Source: Haemonchus contortus (Eukaryota > Nematoda > Chromadorea > Rhabditida > Trichostrongylidae). From it: a DNA stretch of 64,000 nt. The stretch spans positions 21,543,687 to 21,607,686 of the forward strand of contig LS997563.1 in assembly GCA_000469685.2 (NCBI GenBank), written 5' to 3'. The translations under genes were made by a program, and so were the position numbers. Of this stretch, positions 1 to 10,828 are shown one piece after another (within the stretch, counting starts at the first letter, position 1; each line of letters starts with the position of its first letter). The notes under the pieces were generated by a model. The model made no database searches. It saw nothing but the letters and a program-made list of their open reading frames with translations, and was not told the origin of the DNA.

Positions 1-188
1 GACTTGCGGTGGCCAGCCGATGTACAAGTCAGTGCTTTTATCCTCCCAGACGAGTCTGGTATAAATTCACCGATCCTGGAGGGATGGAAGGCTTTGTTGG
101 CCTAGGCGGGCATCGATCCGGGATTCGAACCCCTGATCGTGCGTGTGATATGGTGCGCCACTTGCTACTACACCATCTTCGCCTCTTC
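1..188 (-). repeat. tRNA-derived SINE, copy 1 (cut by the window edge)
   Basis: On the minus strand this reads as a tRNA-like head followed by a body shared with copies near 572, 26,270 and 58,321. The head carries an A-box-like TGGTGTAGTAGCAAG and a B box GGTTCGAATCC, the split RNA polymerase III promoter. The body includes GACTCGTCTGGGAGGATAAA and ACATCGGCTGGCCACCGC. The 3' part is cut off by the start of the window. The open frame across it is a by-product of the repeat, not a gene. Confidence 0.8.
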
Positions 189-571
189 TGATCATATAAG
201 TCGGCATTTAGTCTTATTGTCCCACAGGCTTATAGTTTACCCGTCATTTTACTCTCAACATACAACGAAACTGTTTTTATTTTTGGCCCATTCTCATGTC
301 TGCTCACTGCTCATTTTTTTTTCTTCCAACCAGAATAAGAAGTTCCGCCTTCTTGCGTACATCCACCGCACATTTCAGCATGGTGGAGGTGGAGGGGGGA
401 GGGGGAAGCTCTGCTCACCAAACGTAACCTGACCTCCCCGAGTGCTTCTGATGTAATATAAAATTCCGTGACAGACAGACAGGAAGTATCGAGGGTCATA
501 TTCAATATGGAATGGTTATGACTTTGGAACTTTCTATAATAGAGTTATTAAATAAGTTAAATCTTCTCCCG

Positions 572-870
572 TGGAGCAGAGGTCGTGTAGCGGCAATTGG
601 CGCACTTCACACACGCATGGTTATGGGTTCGAATCCCCGATGGATGTCTGTCGAGGCCCATCAAGCCTTTCATCCCTGCGGGGTCTGTTAATTGATATTA
701 GACTCGTCTGGGAGGATAAAAGCACTGACTTGTACATCGGCTGGCCACCGCCGGCTCGTCGTATAGGCCACATAGGCACTCAGTACGCCACTACGATTCT
801 GAATGGAAGTCGAGTGCGCGGGAGCATCCCTCACGAGATTGATTAACGCCAGAAACCTTTGAACCTAACC
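572..870 (+). repeat. tRNA-derived SINE, copy 2 (near full length, diverged)
   Basis: This is the same family in plus orientation. It has an A-box-like GTCGTGTAGCGGCAATTGG, a B box GGTTCGAATCCC, the shared body and a tail containing CGCCACTACGATTCTGAATG and the motif ATTAACGCCAGAAAC. The head is more diverged than in the 26.3-kb copy, which suggests an older insertion. Confidence 0.8.
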
Positions 871-887
871 TTACTTGATTAACCGAA

Positions 888-996
888 CCCGGATGGATGG
901 AAGGCTTGCTTGATCAAGGCGGATGTTTACCCGGGATTCGAACCCGTGACCATGCGCGTGAGATAGTGCGCCACTTGCCACTACACCACCTCCTTA
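888..996 (-). repeat. tRNA-derived SINE, copy 3 (head only)
   Basis: This is a truncated minus-strand copy with the A-box region (GTAGTGGCAAGTGGCGCAC on the minus strand), the B box GGTTCGAATCCC and the first bases of the body. It ends abruptly near GGATGGATGGAAGG on the plus strand. Three copies in the first kilobase make this a SINE cluster. Confidence 0.7.
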
Positions 997-1245
997 CTTT
1001 GCTATTAGAAGAAAAATTGGCATTTATTATTATTTTGCTATTTAACAGTTATTTGTGTTAGATGCAAGCTTATCTTATATTGCATCCTCTGTGTGGGGTA
1101 GGATCTTACAGATATAGTCTAATCATATTTATTTACTAGCTTTCAATTAGAATGCGCACACACGTGACAGTAAGTAGGACGTGGTACTGAATGACGCTGT
1201 AACGGACGATGGAAGGAGTATGAGCAAATGCAATGGGAGTTCAAT

Positions 1246-1840
1246 CTAGGTGACTCGCATCAGGTGTTTTAGGCACATGAATAGCAAAACGTAGGGCCAC
1301 GTAACCACAATAGCAGGCGATGTGGGTACGGTGTCGTGCAGTACAACGCGACGTTGTGCCGCGACGGGCATTCTGCTGCAAATATTCCACCAAGGATGAA
1401 TTCTCCCACCAAGGAAGGGGTACATTTTGATACATAACTGCTGAGCCATTATCCTCGACGCCATGCTCAATCTTGGGAAGTGGCTTTCCTCTGTAGGATT
1501 CGACGACATAGATTTTGGGTTTGCCTGCTCCTGCAAATGTGACTTTTCTGAAAATCGTGATAGGAAACCCTTTCCAATAATAGCAATCAAAAGGGTAAGT
1601 TGCTTGACTTCAATAAAACCTGCGTATTCCCTTCCACATCCGCACTCTACTCGATATTGTTGGGCTTGAAGACTATTGGAACCTAACGAGCAGTATTCCC
1701 AAGTACCCGAGCTAATCCTGTGCCCATTGACTAACCTTGTATGTGACGAAGTTCGCGTAAAAACTAGACTTTTGGAAGTCGGACCCCAAAACTTCGGATC
1801 ATGCCTTCGAAGATTCTCAGAGGCATCTGTTTTTGCCAAT
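1246..1840 (-). other. Unrecognised stretch with two overlapping long minus-strand frames
   Basis: One minus-strand frame is open for about 197 codons. A second minus frame is open over the 3' half, ending in DASHLD and containing YVVESYRGKPLPKIEHG and VPLPWWENSSLVEYLQQ. The second frame follows a possible acceptor (TTTGCAG near 1536), so it could be a final exon. I recognise no domain in either frame. Both may be chance frames or the remains of a decayed gene. Confidence 0.2.
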
Positions 1841-1865
1841 ACTAAAAGGCCGGTAGGAGGTTGAA

Positions 1866-4752
1866 GTGAGAAGCACAGGCAGAACTTTTAGAGTCACAAT
1901 CTCAGCTGTTAGTTACCAAGTTATTAGACCAGTTCACCTCGCCGTTGTAGTAATTAACTAGTTTGACGTGCCCCATTGCTATTCCTTTGCAAGCGCACGG
2001 CGCGTCGCAACCAGGGTGGGAATTGCTTTTGCACTTTTGCAGCTATGTGGAGAGCACATGGCAGCAGTGTATGGGACCCGAACTTTTTTATCCCGATTTG
2101 GGAAACCTGTTTTTATTCACTATCTATTCCTTCGCTCAGAATTGGTGTTTGAGGCGGTAATCATGACGAATTGGGTGCAGTTATTTTATTTTCCTAGTTG
2201 TGGCTTTACTCGGTGTTTTCTCCATGTGCACCTTGTTGCTACTGTACCTTGTTCCCCTTGTAGATGTCGAACTTTAAGTTTTTAAGCTTCCTATAAGCGA
2301 TAAGAGCGTGGAATATGAGAATTTTTCTTTGGATTGACAAGTTTTTTCAGCGGTCCTCGGTTACACGTATCCGGTCCGCTATTTCTCGCTACTTGCTTTC
2401 GCCAACCCCAGATAGCGTTTGCTGAGTTTCCGCAACTTTTTGGGTATGTTTACTACTGCATATTTAACAAATTAATAACTATTCGACGCTAGTCATTTAA
2501 CCCATTGATGACCGCGTGTATCGTGGTCCTGTAGTATTTATATTATCTATCAAATGTTCTTATAATTTTTTTTCATGTTTTCAAGTATTAGCTAAGCTCA
2601 TAACCTTCTAGAGAATCTTGAGGCATCGTGGTCCAGGAATCATTCACTTCCAACTCCAGTTATAGGAGAAATTAAAAGTCAGAGTAAGGCGGTCGCCGAT
2701 AGCTTAATACACTTTAGAGGACCAAAGAAAAACTCAATTTAACACAGAATTGTTCACGGTATTTGGTAATCCAATTTCCGTACATGACATTTATTTCTGG
2801 CCTACTATAGGGGAAAGTATGGTGCCGAAATTTTCTCCAGCGAATTTATTTTTGTTTCACTCCTCATTCTCTCTGAAGGCTTAGTAAGGCTTTGGTCCGT
2901 AAAGAACAAATTCAAGTTCCAAGAAAAAATGGAAGTTCAAAGGTAAAGGCAGTGATCGAATTTTTGATGAATCAACGCATACGTGCGATATGTGTCACCC
3001 GCAGCTACGCTGAAATTCGTTGTCCAGAAATTTTTCAATCATTGGTTGCAGCCAAAAGTAGAAATGAAGTAGAAATGAATCACTTGGCTAGTGTAGCCCT
3101 TGTTTTTGAATTGATTAGGCTGAACATCTCTACCTGCTAGGCGTTGCTAGTTGAAGCCTATGAACGAACCACCGCTTCCATACAGAAGTTCTGGTTTCGT
3201 CAGGGACAAACTAACCACGATGGTAGCTAACGCTTTGAGGTCCTTCTTTGTTATATGAATTTTCTTTTTTTTGCGGTTGGATAAATACAGTATAAAAACC
3301 AAACAGTATTGCACAAACAGATAATTTGAAAGTGTGTTAAAAATTCAGTTTCTAACGGCTTATCAGCTTCTACGAATAATTTTAGTGCACCGCAATTACG
3401 AAACGATCGTATAGCCGCCTTGCTACTGTGTTACGATAGATAAGGTATTTCGGATTGCGGGATTTTAACCGAATGCCCTTTTCAAAGTGTACTTGGCGAT
3501 TGTCTCAATAAGTTTTTGAGCTCCTTCTTCTGCGTAACCTGTGTGTGGCACCGTTTGCGAGCCCTCGAAGCCCAGGATGCTCTTTCCGAGCTATCGGATT
3601 ACGGACACGCACCGTAAGATCGAGAAGTTGTCTTGTAGTGGTTCCTATATACTGGTTTTTCACAGGCTTGCTCTAAGAATCCTTTTGACGTTACTATTTC
3701 TTCACGACCGTCATCCCTCCGCTGGAAAATGAGTTCGCACAGTTGTCCAAAATTGTGTCATCATCCTATTCATAAATGAAACCATCCTTATATCGAAAAC
3801 GGATTCAGGTTTGAAGGGCAGGCGCCCTAAGAAGAACCGTTGTGGATTTCTATTCAGTGCGCCGTATTTTTGTGCAGAAATGGTCCCCGAATATGGCGGA
3901 CGCTTTATCATTGACATAAAATATGAGGACATGGGTCCGCGTACCATTAACCGTTCTCTGAGTTAGTTCTTTCCTCTTTTTTGGCTTTCTGACGCTGCGA
4001 CATTTCCATAACTGAGCAATTTGTGTAGTCAATCAAGCGAAGCTATGATGCTTTTAACGTTTCGATTGCAACATTATCTACATGTCATCGTCTAGCGCCT
4101 TTCTCATCTTCATGTATATAAATCGTTTTTCGAGATGTCCAGATGTTGTTGGTCCGTCATGAAAATCATGAAGATCCAGCCCGGCTCTTACAGTGGAATA
4201 AAATGCAACAGACGCAGAACTTCACGGACGGCATTTTTCATTTTGATGCACAACTTTGGGGGTACGCTACATGCTATGAAATGAAGAGGAACTGGAGAAG
4301 TAGCCCAAGGAAGTGGCTGAAACGAGCGCGAACTTCCAAATTTCCTTTTTTGTTGCTATGGGTCTTGGTGACGAAGCCGAAGTACTCTCCCATTGTCAAG
4401 GTAGGAACTGACAACCTTTGGTGGTTATCCTCTCTTCGCATTGACGAGAGCTCGCATAAAAGTGTTGCTTTTGTAGTAGCGACTCTGGATAGAAAGGGGA
4501 AAGTTTTCTCTAAGAACCATTTATGATGAGCTTGGCATTCAATAAGTTTGTAGCAGCGGAACTTTTCTTCTTCCCCGTGGAGCATGCTTTTCTTATGAAA
4601 GCACTGTTCTCTGAAACTTCGACGAGGTGAAGTTGTAAGGGCCAACGTCACATGATCGCCGTCGGTGTTGTTCTTCAGTGAAGTATGCAAAACATCCTGT
4701 CAATCTTCTGCTCCAACGTCATTTATCTGACACACGGTATCAAAGAAACGAA
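1866..4752. other. No recognisable gene
   Basis: This stretch is AT-rich intergenic DNA with only short open frames, such as one around 1,968-2,285 (+) and one at 4,143-4,526 (+). None shows a recognisable domain or convincing flanking splice sites. I see no clear repeat family here. Confidence 0.5.
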
Positions 4753-5294
4753 GGTACTATTCCACTATTACAACCCCAAAAACTCAAAATTTTAATTTTC
4801 GATGAAACTTCGCCTATAGGGGTAATCCGATGCCCTGATAACGAATATGACCTTCACATTTGGCGCTGGCGCCATTTGGCGCCAATTTGGCGCCAAGGGT
4901 GTTTTCACCAAATTTGCTGAAAACTTGCGTTTAGGGGTTATTTGAGGTCCTGATAACGAATATTACATCCATTTTACGCGCTGAGGCTATTTGGCGCGAC
5001 GACAAGGCATACAGGTTGTGGGGGGAGACGATGTGGCTCAATAAAAGTTTTGTTCGTTGTTTGAGGACACAGAAATGGATGTTATATTCGTTATCAGGAC
5101 CTCAAATATCCCCTAAACGCACGTTTTCAGCAAATTTGGTGAAAACACCCTTGGCGCCAAATTGGCGCCAAATGGCGCTAGCGCCAAAAATGAAGGTCAT
5201 ATTCGTTATCAGGGCATCGGATTACCCCTATAGGCGAAGTTTCATCGAAAATTAAAATTTTGGGTTTTTGGGGTTGTAATAGTGGAATAGTACC
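4753..5294. mobile_element. Foldback element (542 bp, about 225-bp inverted arms)
   Basis: The left arm (about 4,753-4,977) and right arm (about 5,073-5,294) are near-perfect reverse complements around a spacer of about 95 bp. Ends are GGTACTATTCCACTATTACA and its complement. Inside the arms are repeated TTGGCGCCAA blocks and GTCCTGATAACGAATAT. A GAA trinucleotide flanks both sides and may be a target-site duplication. There is no coding capacity, so it is probably a non-autonomous foldback DNA transposon. Confidence 0.85.
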
Positions 5295-5582
5295 GAAACG
5301 AAAGTTTCTCCAGCCGAAATCTGATCCTTTGGATGTTCCTCCCATCCTTAGTGTACAGTGTATGGCCCTTTATTTGATATGTACGTACATTTTCATGCGA
5401 TGGAAGATAGTATGTATCGAAAGAAGTTCTTGAGCAAGCTGATACAACGGCTGAGCAGCGCCACATTCAGGCGTTCGAGCACGGCCCATAGTGGGAGGTC
5501 TCATGTTCCAATCAGTTTTGTCAAAATCAATAGAGGAAGGCCCTAATTGATTTTGCGGTAAATTCGTTTACCAAAACGCTTA

Positions 5583-5674
5583 GGCATCTTTCATAGTCCA
5601 CGACCGGTCGCGCGACCGGTCGCTGGTCGCTCGTGAGATGGGTCCGCGACCGGTCGTGGACTATGAAAGATGCC
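5583..5674. mobile_element. Hairpin MITE, family A, copy A1 (92 bp)
   Basis: This is an almost complete palindrome. The terminal arm GGCATCTTTCATAGTCCACG is repeated inverted at the right end, and internal CGACCGGTCG blocks surround a short loop. The ends match three other hairpins near 18.1, 19.3 and 21.7 kb. It lies about 0.9 kb upstream of the WDFY2-like gene. Confidence 0.8.
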
Positions 5675-6528
5675 TAAGTCTCCAATGTTAATGCAAAGGG
5701 CGTGATGGATTCAGGTGCTGTCTCTTCCCAACTTTTACTACCTGTTGCCATTCCTTGCCAGAGACCATCAAATCCCCGAGCCCTTACCAACTCTGTTCCT
5801 TCTGAATTTGAACTCGTTAGGTTCGGAGCATCGGACTTTATGATTTCCCGGTCTTACACATATATACTTATGAATACGTGAACAGTCAATGCGCCCATAC
5901 ATACGTACACACACACATCTTTATCCACACATGCTCCTATATCATGAGTTCTGGAAATAGCTCTGTTGGTTGTATATCATGATGACACCTATGAAGATCG
6001 ACATGAGATCGCAAAGCAGTGCATTACCCTTTACGCCTTTTATGGAGGAGAACGCTCGCAAGATGTAGACATACACGGGAGACGAGCAGGAGTATCGGTT
6101 TTGTGTAGTCGATCCGCCGCACGCGGCTGTTGCGGACCATTCGCTTCGCTGTTGTTACAATTCCAGCGTTTTCATACAGCTTAATCAATATGTGATCTTT
6201 ATTTTAGGCATGATTCTACTGTTTTAGTCCTTTTTTCCTATTTTCCTATTTACTAGTTTTTGATAACATAATTATTTAATTTTCAATATAATTTCTCAAT
6301 CATTCCTCTTTTAAAATATTCCCGCTAGTCTTTTTTTTTTTGACTCAGCTGAACTTTGTTAATCGTTTGTTCAATTGTTTTTTTTTTTTGTCAGAGTAGG
6401 AGTCTAATGAAGTTTTTTGAGATAAGTCTGAATCGATAATCAATGATTTGCGGTTTCATGGCTAGCGCTGGCTGTACACCTCCGCTTAGATAATCCTTCT
6501 TATCCGCTCCGTGAGAAAAACTTTCCCA
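5675..6528. other. Intergenic region upstream of the WDFY2-like gene
   Basis: There is no convincing coding sequence. The last 300 bp contain several poly-T tracts, which may belong to the promoter or to an outron preceding trans-splicing. I cannot point to a specific transcription-factor site. Confidence 0.4.
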
Positions 6529-6535
6529 TTTTCAG
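6529..6535 (+). other. Probable spliced-leader trans-splice acceptor of the WDFY2-like gene
   Basis: TTTTCAG sits three bases upstream of the start codon at 6,539, with no upstream exon in sight. In nematodes a strong acceptor just before the ATG usually marks trans-splicing of a spliced leader. It also fixes the chosen start. Confidence 0.65.
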
Positions 6536-6538
6536 TAA

Positions 6539-9500
6539 ATGTCAGCTGTCATAAACTCGCGGCCCACGTCAGCTGGGAGCGCCAACAGCACAGGCGAACA
6601 AGCTAAGCCCAGTAAGCTATGATTCATTTTCTTCCCGTACTAAGCAGTGTATACTCACCTTTAATAAGCTTTCATCCACTATTCTTCAAAGTGACTTGTT
6701 ATGTTTTTTTTTGTTACTCTAGCTCCTACCATTGCTTCTCAATTTCTTTAAACATGCATATTTGAAAAGTGCTAGGAGTTCACCCATATTTAATAACCAA
6801 AAGCGTAACTTGCGCGTATTTCCTTTTTCAGAGGGTATTCTTTCAGCTTTGCTGCACAAAATTGAAGGTCATGTTGCTCGTATAAACGATGTGGTCCTTC
6901 TGTCGAAAGAGGAAGGTGTTTGGACAGCTAGCGATGACCGTTCGGTGAGGCTTTATCTGAAGAGGGATAACGGGCAGTTCTGGCCTTCGATACACAAGAT
7001 TATGCCTGTAGCCCCTACATGTCTTCACTATAGCGAGGAAACATCCAGGTACGTTCTCTGTCATTTCCTTATCTTTTAAAAAAGATGTCATCCACCCTTC
7101 GTCGTTCTACTCAGCTCTTCTTGTTGCTTAGATTGCTTGTGGGACTTTTAAATGGTCACGTATACGAGTACTACGTTGCCGATGACTACAACTCCATGAG
7201 TGAACCTGAAGTGCGAAGGTAATAATGTTTTGATACGCGTTATCTTAGATTTTTTGTTGGAAAATTTAAAATATGGATGTACGGTCTCTTGTTTCACTGA
7301 TAAATTATTCATCATTCAACATTCATCGATTTAATGCTGTTCGCTTCGTAAATTTTTGTTTTTTTTTCGTTTTTTTTTTGAGCTTCAAAATTGAGAATTC
7401 TCAATATTCAAATGAAACTAATTGCACGCGATCGGAAGGTCAAACTGAGAGGGTTATCAAATTATTTGAAATATTACGAAAATATAAGATGGTTAGACTT
7501 CTGAATATTTTCATAAAAAAGTCGGAAACATCGAAGCATTTGACATCAAAATCACCCTACTGTCGAAAACTTCAGATACCTCATATCTGGACATCTTTTC
7601 AATTATACAACGTCATTTGATAAGAGGCTGATCCACAGTTTAAGAAGACCCTGCTATTTTTGAATTTTGTACGGTGGCCTAATCCCATGACGTCTGACTT
7701 TTTGCTATCGCCTAACTAATGTCGGTGTCGTCGGTATCGCTGTGGGATTGAGTGCAAACGATAGTTTTCTTTCTCGTTTGATGAATCGTTGAAAAACAAT
7801 TGAGTAGTGCAAATTTTGTTGAACTGAAAACCGATTTTTACATATTTATTTGCCCGATTTAATTTGAACCGACAAATCAGCTAAAGAATGTTTGAGTGAC
7901 GATCATACTCATCATCCTCAACTGACATTGACGTTTTTTCACGAAGTCAAATGTAGCAACCTTTTTCGTCTTTCAAAAAGAGCGAGTGAGTTACTTCGCT
8001 CTGTTTAATATGATCAAACAAACTGTGATTATTTCTGGGTGGAATGCAGCATGAGCCGAGGCAGCTCGCTTTGTCGAAATTTTCTCACCAGTCTTCATTT
8101 TTGCGCTTGTTATCTTCCGATGAGATTTCTGTCGTTTTGTGAAAAATATGGAGTTGATTTCTAGGTGGACAATACATGCTGGACCTATTTCTGGGCTAGG
8201 ACTGGCACTGAGTGCTGAACTTGTGTTCAGTTGTTCAAAGGATAAGTCTGTTGTTTGGCATTGTTCGGAAACGGGCATAAAGCGAGGTTGGTCAATCGAC
8301 AGTTACATTCCATATTCAGTTTATTTATCGAGAGTGACGCGTTTAATTTCTAAATCTTTTGTAGTTGATGATGGATAGATATGCCGCTTATTTCACGTTT
8401 AAAGGTTCTTTCCTTTGCGAGAGCAGTTGTACTGCGATGGCTATTGACCTCCCTTTTGTGTTTATTGGCGATCACGGCGGTAACGTTGTTGTGCTAAGGC
8501 TTAGCGGTGATTCGGCTCAGATGGTCAGCAAGTTGAGTGCCCACACAGGTTATGTTGATTTTTCTTCTATTGTTTTGAATTGATCCGTCGTTGTGAACTG
8601 GCTTGCGTGATCTTTCAAACGCACGCCTTTGTTGAGAGGTTATTTCTATGAACTTGTTGTAATCGTAGTCATTTTCCAGGTCCTATCTCCTCTCTGGCTT
8701 GGAACAGAGTGAGGGAGATTCTTTATTCAGGGAGTCACGACAGTTTAGTAATAATGTGGGATATCGGCGGGAAACGAGGGGAAGCTTACGAGCTCAAGTA
8801 GGTAATCTACTTAATCATTCATATTAGTACTAGCTCGAATTCTGATTTCCAGTGGACATTCTTCGAAAATTACCTGCCTGGCTATCGCGCCCGGGGCGGC
8901 TAGACTCTTTTCGGCCGATGACACGGGCAAGCTCGTTTGCTGGGATATGTCTGCTAACAGGTCATATTTCGGTATGATTTCACAGCATTCCCTTTCATAT
9001 TTTCCTGCGTTGCAGATTAGAGACACCAGGGTGGAAGAACTCTGACAATTGTGAGATTTGTGATAGCCCCTTCTTCTGGAACCTCTCTGCGATGTGGCAA
9101 CGGAAGGTAACCTTCACTTTGAAGATTCTCTGTTGCTCTTCCCAATTCGTCAAAAGCTCATGGTTAACCAGGTGGTCGGTCAGCGACAACATCACTGTCG
9201 AACATGTGGGAAAGCAGTGTGCGGAAGCTGTTGTTCGAATTGGACCGCATTCCCTCGGATGGGTTACGAATTACCGGTTCGCATATGCAATGAATGTCAC
9301 AAGAAAATGGAAGATAATCCGCAACTTTTCGAGTAAGCGAATTTTTTTTTAGAAATTCGTAAGTAATAGGTTCCTTGCGAAACAGAAACCGATTGGACTT
9401 TATGGATTTAGTAGGGTTTGGCTTAGTATTATACGTAAAACCATGCAGTCTTGTAAAGTATCGGTGGAAAGAAAAACAATCTAAGTCGATGGCATACAAC

Positions 9501-9706
9501 TATTTAGCCTTAAAATTCTTACTCAATGCTTCCCATTACCATATATCGGCAGGATTATGACCATTTCTAGCCTTACGCCACTTGCTGTTTCGCACGATCT
9601 TCGAAGTGGTGTGACTGCGATGTATCTGCAAGAGACGCTTGGAAAACTAGTTATGGCAACCCAAAACAGAGTAGTCATGATATGGGATACAAGGTCAATG
9701 TCTTGA
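6539..9706 (+). CDS. wdfy-2: WD repeat and FYVE domain protein 2 (WDFY2 orthologue), 10 exons
   Basis: This is an early-endosome adaptor: the FYVE finger binds phosphatidylinositol 3-phosphate and the WD40 propeller binds partners. My exon model is 6539-6611, 6832-7048, 7132-7218, 8165-8286, 8405-8548, 8680-8797, 8853-8960, 9016-9106, 9172-9332 and 9553-9706. It totals 1,275 nt, 424 aa plus stop, with every junction in phase; human WDFY2 is about 400 aa. WD blades cover residues of about 30-290, with VVWHC, FIGDHGG and VIMWDIGG. The FYVE domain (about 295-370) has CEIC, the RQHHCR signature, CGSCC and the RIC end. A last WD blade (VMIWDT) closes the protein, as in WDFY2. One intron (8287-8404) uses an unusual AAAG acceptor. 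The gene runs tail-to-tail with rab-39. Family assignment is very sure; the AAAG junction is the least sure point. Confidence 0.95.
9107..9171 (+). other. Short intron splitting the FYVE domain
   Basis: This 65-bp intron (GTAACC...TTAACCAG) separates exons 8 and 9 of the WDFY2-like gene. A different frame is open straight through it and into the FYVE exon, which could tempt a gene finder to start the protein inside it. Only splicing joins the CEIC cysteine pair to the RQHHCR motif in one frame. Confidence 0.8.
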
Positions 9707-10828
9707 AATAACGATGCATTCGAGATTTTGTGGTATGTCTTTTCGCTTAATTTGCTTTGTATGAACGATGCTTTTAACGTTGTACATCTTTGGAGCATCC
9801 CTTTTTGTACAGCTCAACATATTCTATACTTTTGAGTACACATTGATTTGTCTGTGACAAGATTATTACGGTGATATAGATTTCTTCTTAAGATATCCAC
9901 GAAACAATGTCGGTGGTATGATACTATTGTTGTTTTCACTTTTATTGAAGCTAATTTACAATAAACTACTTTATGCACCGTGCAGCAACAATAACAAAGC
10001 CAACTAATAATTAATAACGTAGAAGTAATCTCTGTACAATAACTACAATATAAGGGGGAGTAAGATAGCACTAAAAGTTCAATTACCCGCCAACAAACTT
10101 TTGAATAGCCACGTAAGGATTGGATCGGGGAGCGTCTCGCTATACCATGCCCAAGATAAGGTTGGCGGATGTATGGAGTCATTGTATAGTGAGAAGCTTG
10201 AGGCTTGCATCTGTTCAAGCAGAATGAGCAGACAAGCACATACCCCGACCCAATTCTTACAGACCAACTCCAACTGACCATCTCACGTGTTCAATTGAAT
10301 GCTGCGATACAGTTTGGAAAGGCATACCCGAATCATTATCAACAAGACTACAAGGATTTCTTGGAACTTCTAATCTCTCAAAAATACGACAGCTAACGAA
10401 TATGCACAACGAACAATCAGCAAACAGACTAAAATGAAACGACGACTTGAATCGAGGACCGGATACTGACAATTCTATCGTCAATCTCATCATTCCAAAA
10501 ATTATCATACAATACAGTGAGCTATAGAAGACTATACATTGGCTACCAAATGTTTACGGTGTATCCTATTTCCTATGAAGGTAAAATGAAAAATAAAGGC
10601 AAAGTCTTAAATCGAAACTGAGCACTAGATCGAACTCACTCAGAAAAAGACAGCAAGGCTGGTAGCCTCAGAAATATACTCCTTGACAGTTTCAAAGAAA
10701 TTCAGACAGCGTAGACAAAAAATGATCGAGATCGAGTGAATAGCAACGGTAGAGCTTATCACGAAGTGCCACCGCAGAAAAAAATGACAGGTTCTGAGAG
10801 GCCGCGTAATAGGCTAATGAAACCAAGC
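9707..10828. other. Intergenic region between the two convergent genes
   Basis: This 1.1-kb gap should contain both 3' untranslated regions. I see no clear AATAAA at a suitable place after the WDFY2-like stop. A minus-strand frame near 10,079-10,273 begins with a signal-peptide-like stretch, but has no matching splice sites or known domain. Confidence 0.4.

Noticed and set aside
9..191. 60-aa plus-strand frame, repeated almost identically at 26,378-26,569
   Set aside because: It lies inside the antisense of the SINE family; the similarity is explained by the repeat, not by a gene family.
9094..9336. Unspliced start inside the WDFY2-like gene giving an 80-aa FYVE protein
   Set aside because: It would read through a good 65-bp intron and lose the first zinc-binding cysteine pair.
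10079..10273. 64-aa minus-strand frame with signal-peptide-like start between wdfy-2 and rab-39
   Set aside because: No splice acceptor near the start, no domain, and an equally long frame overlaps it in another phase.
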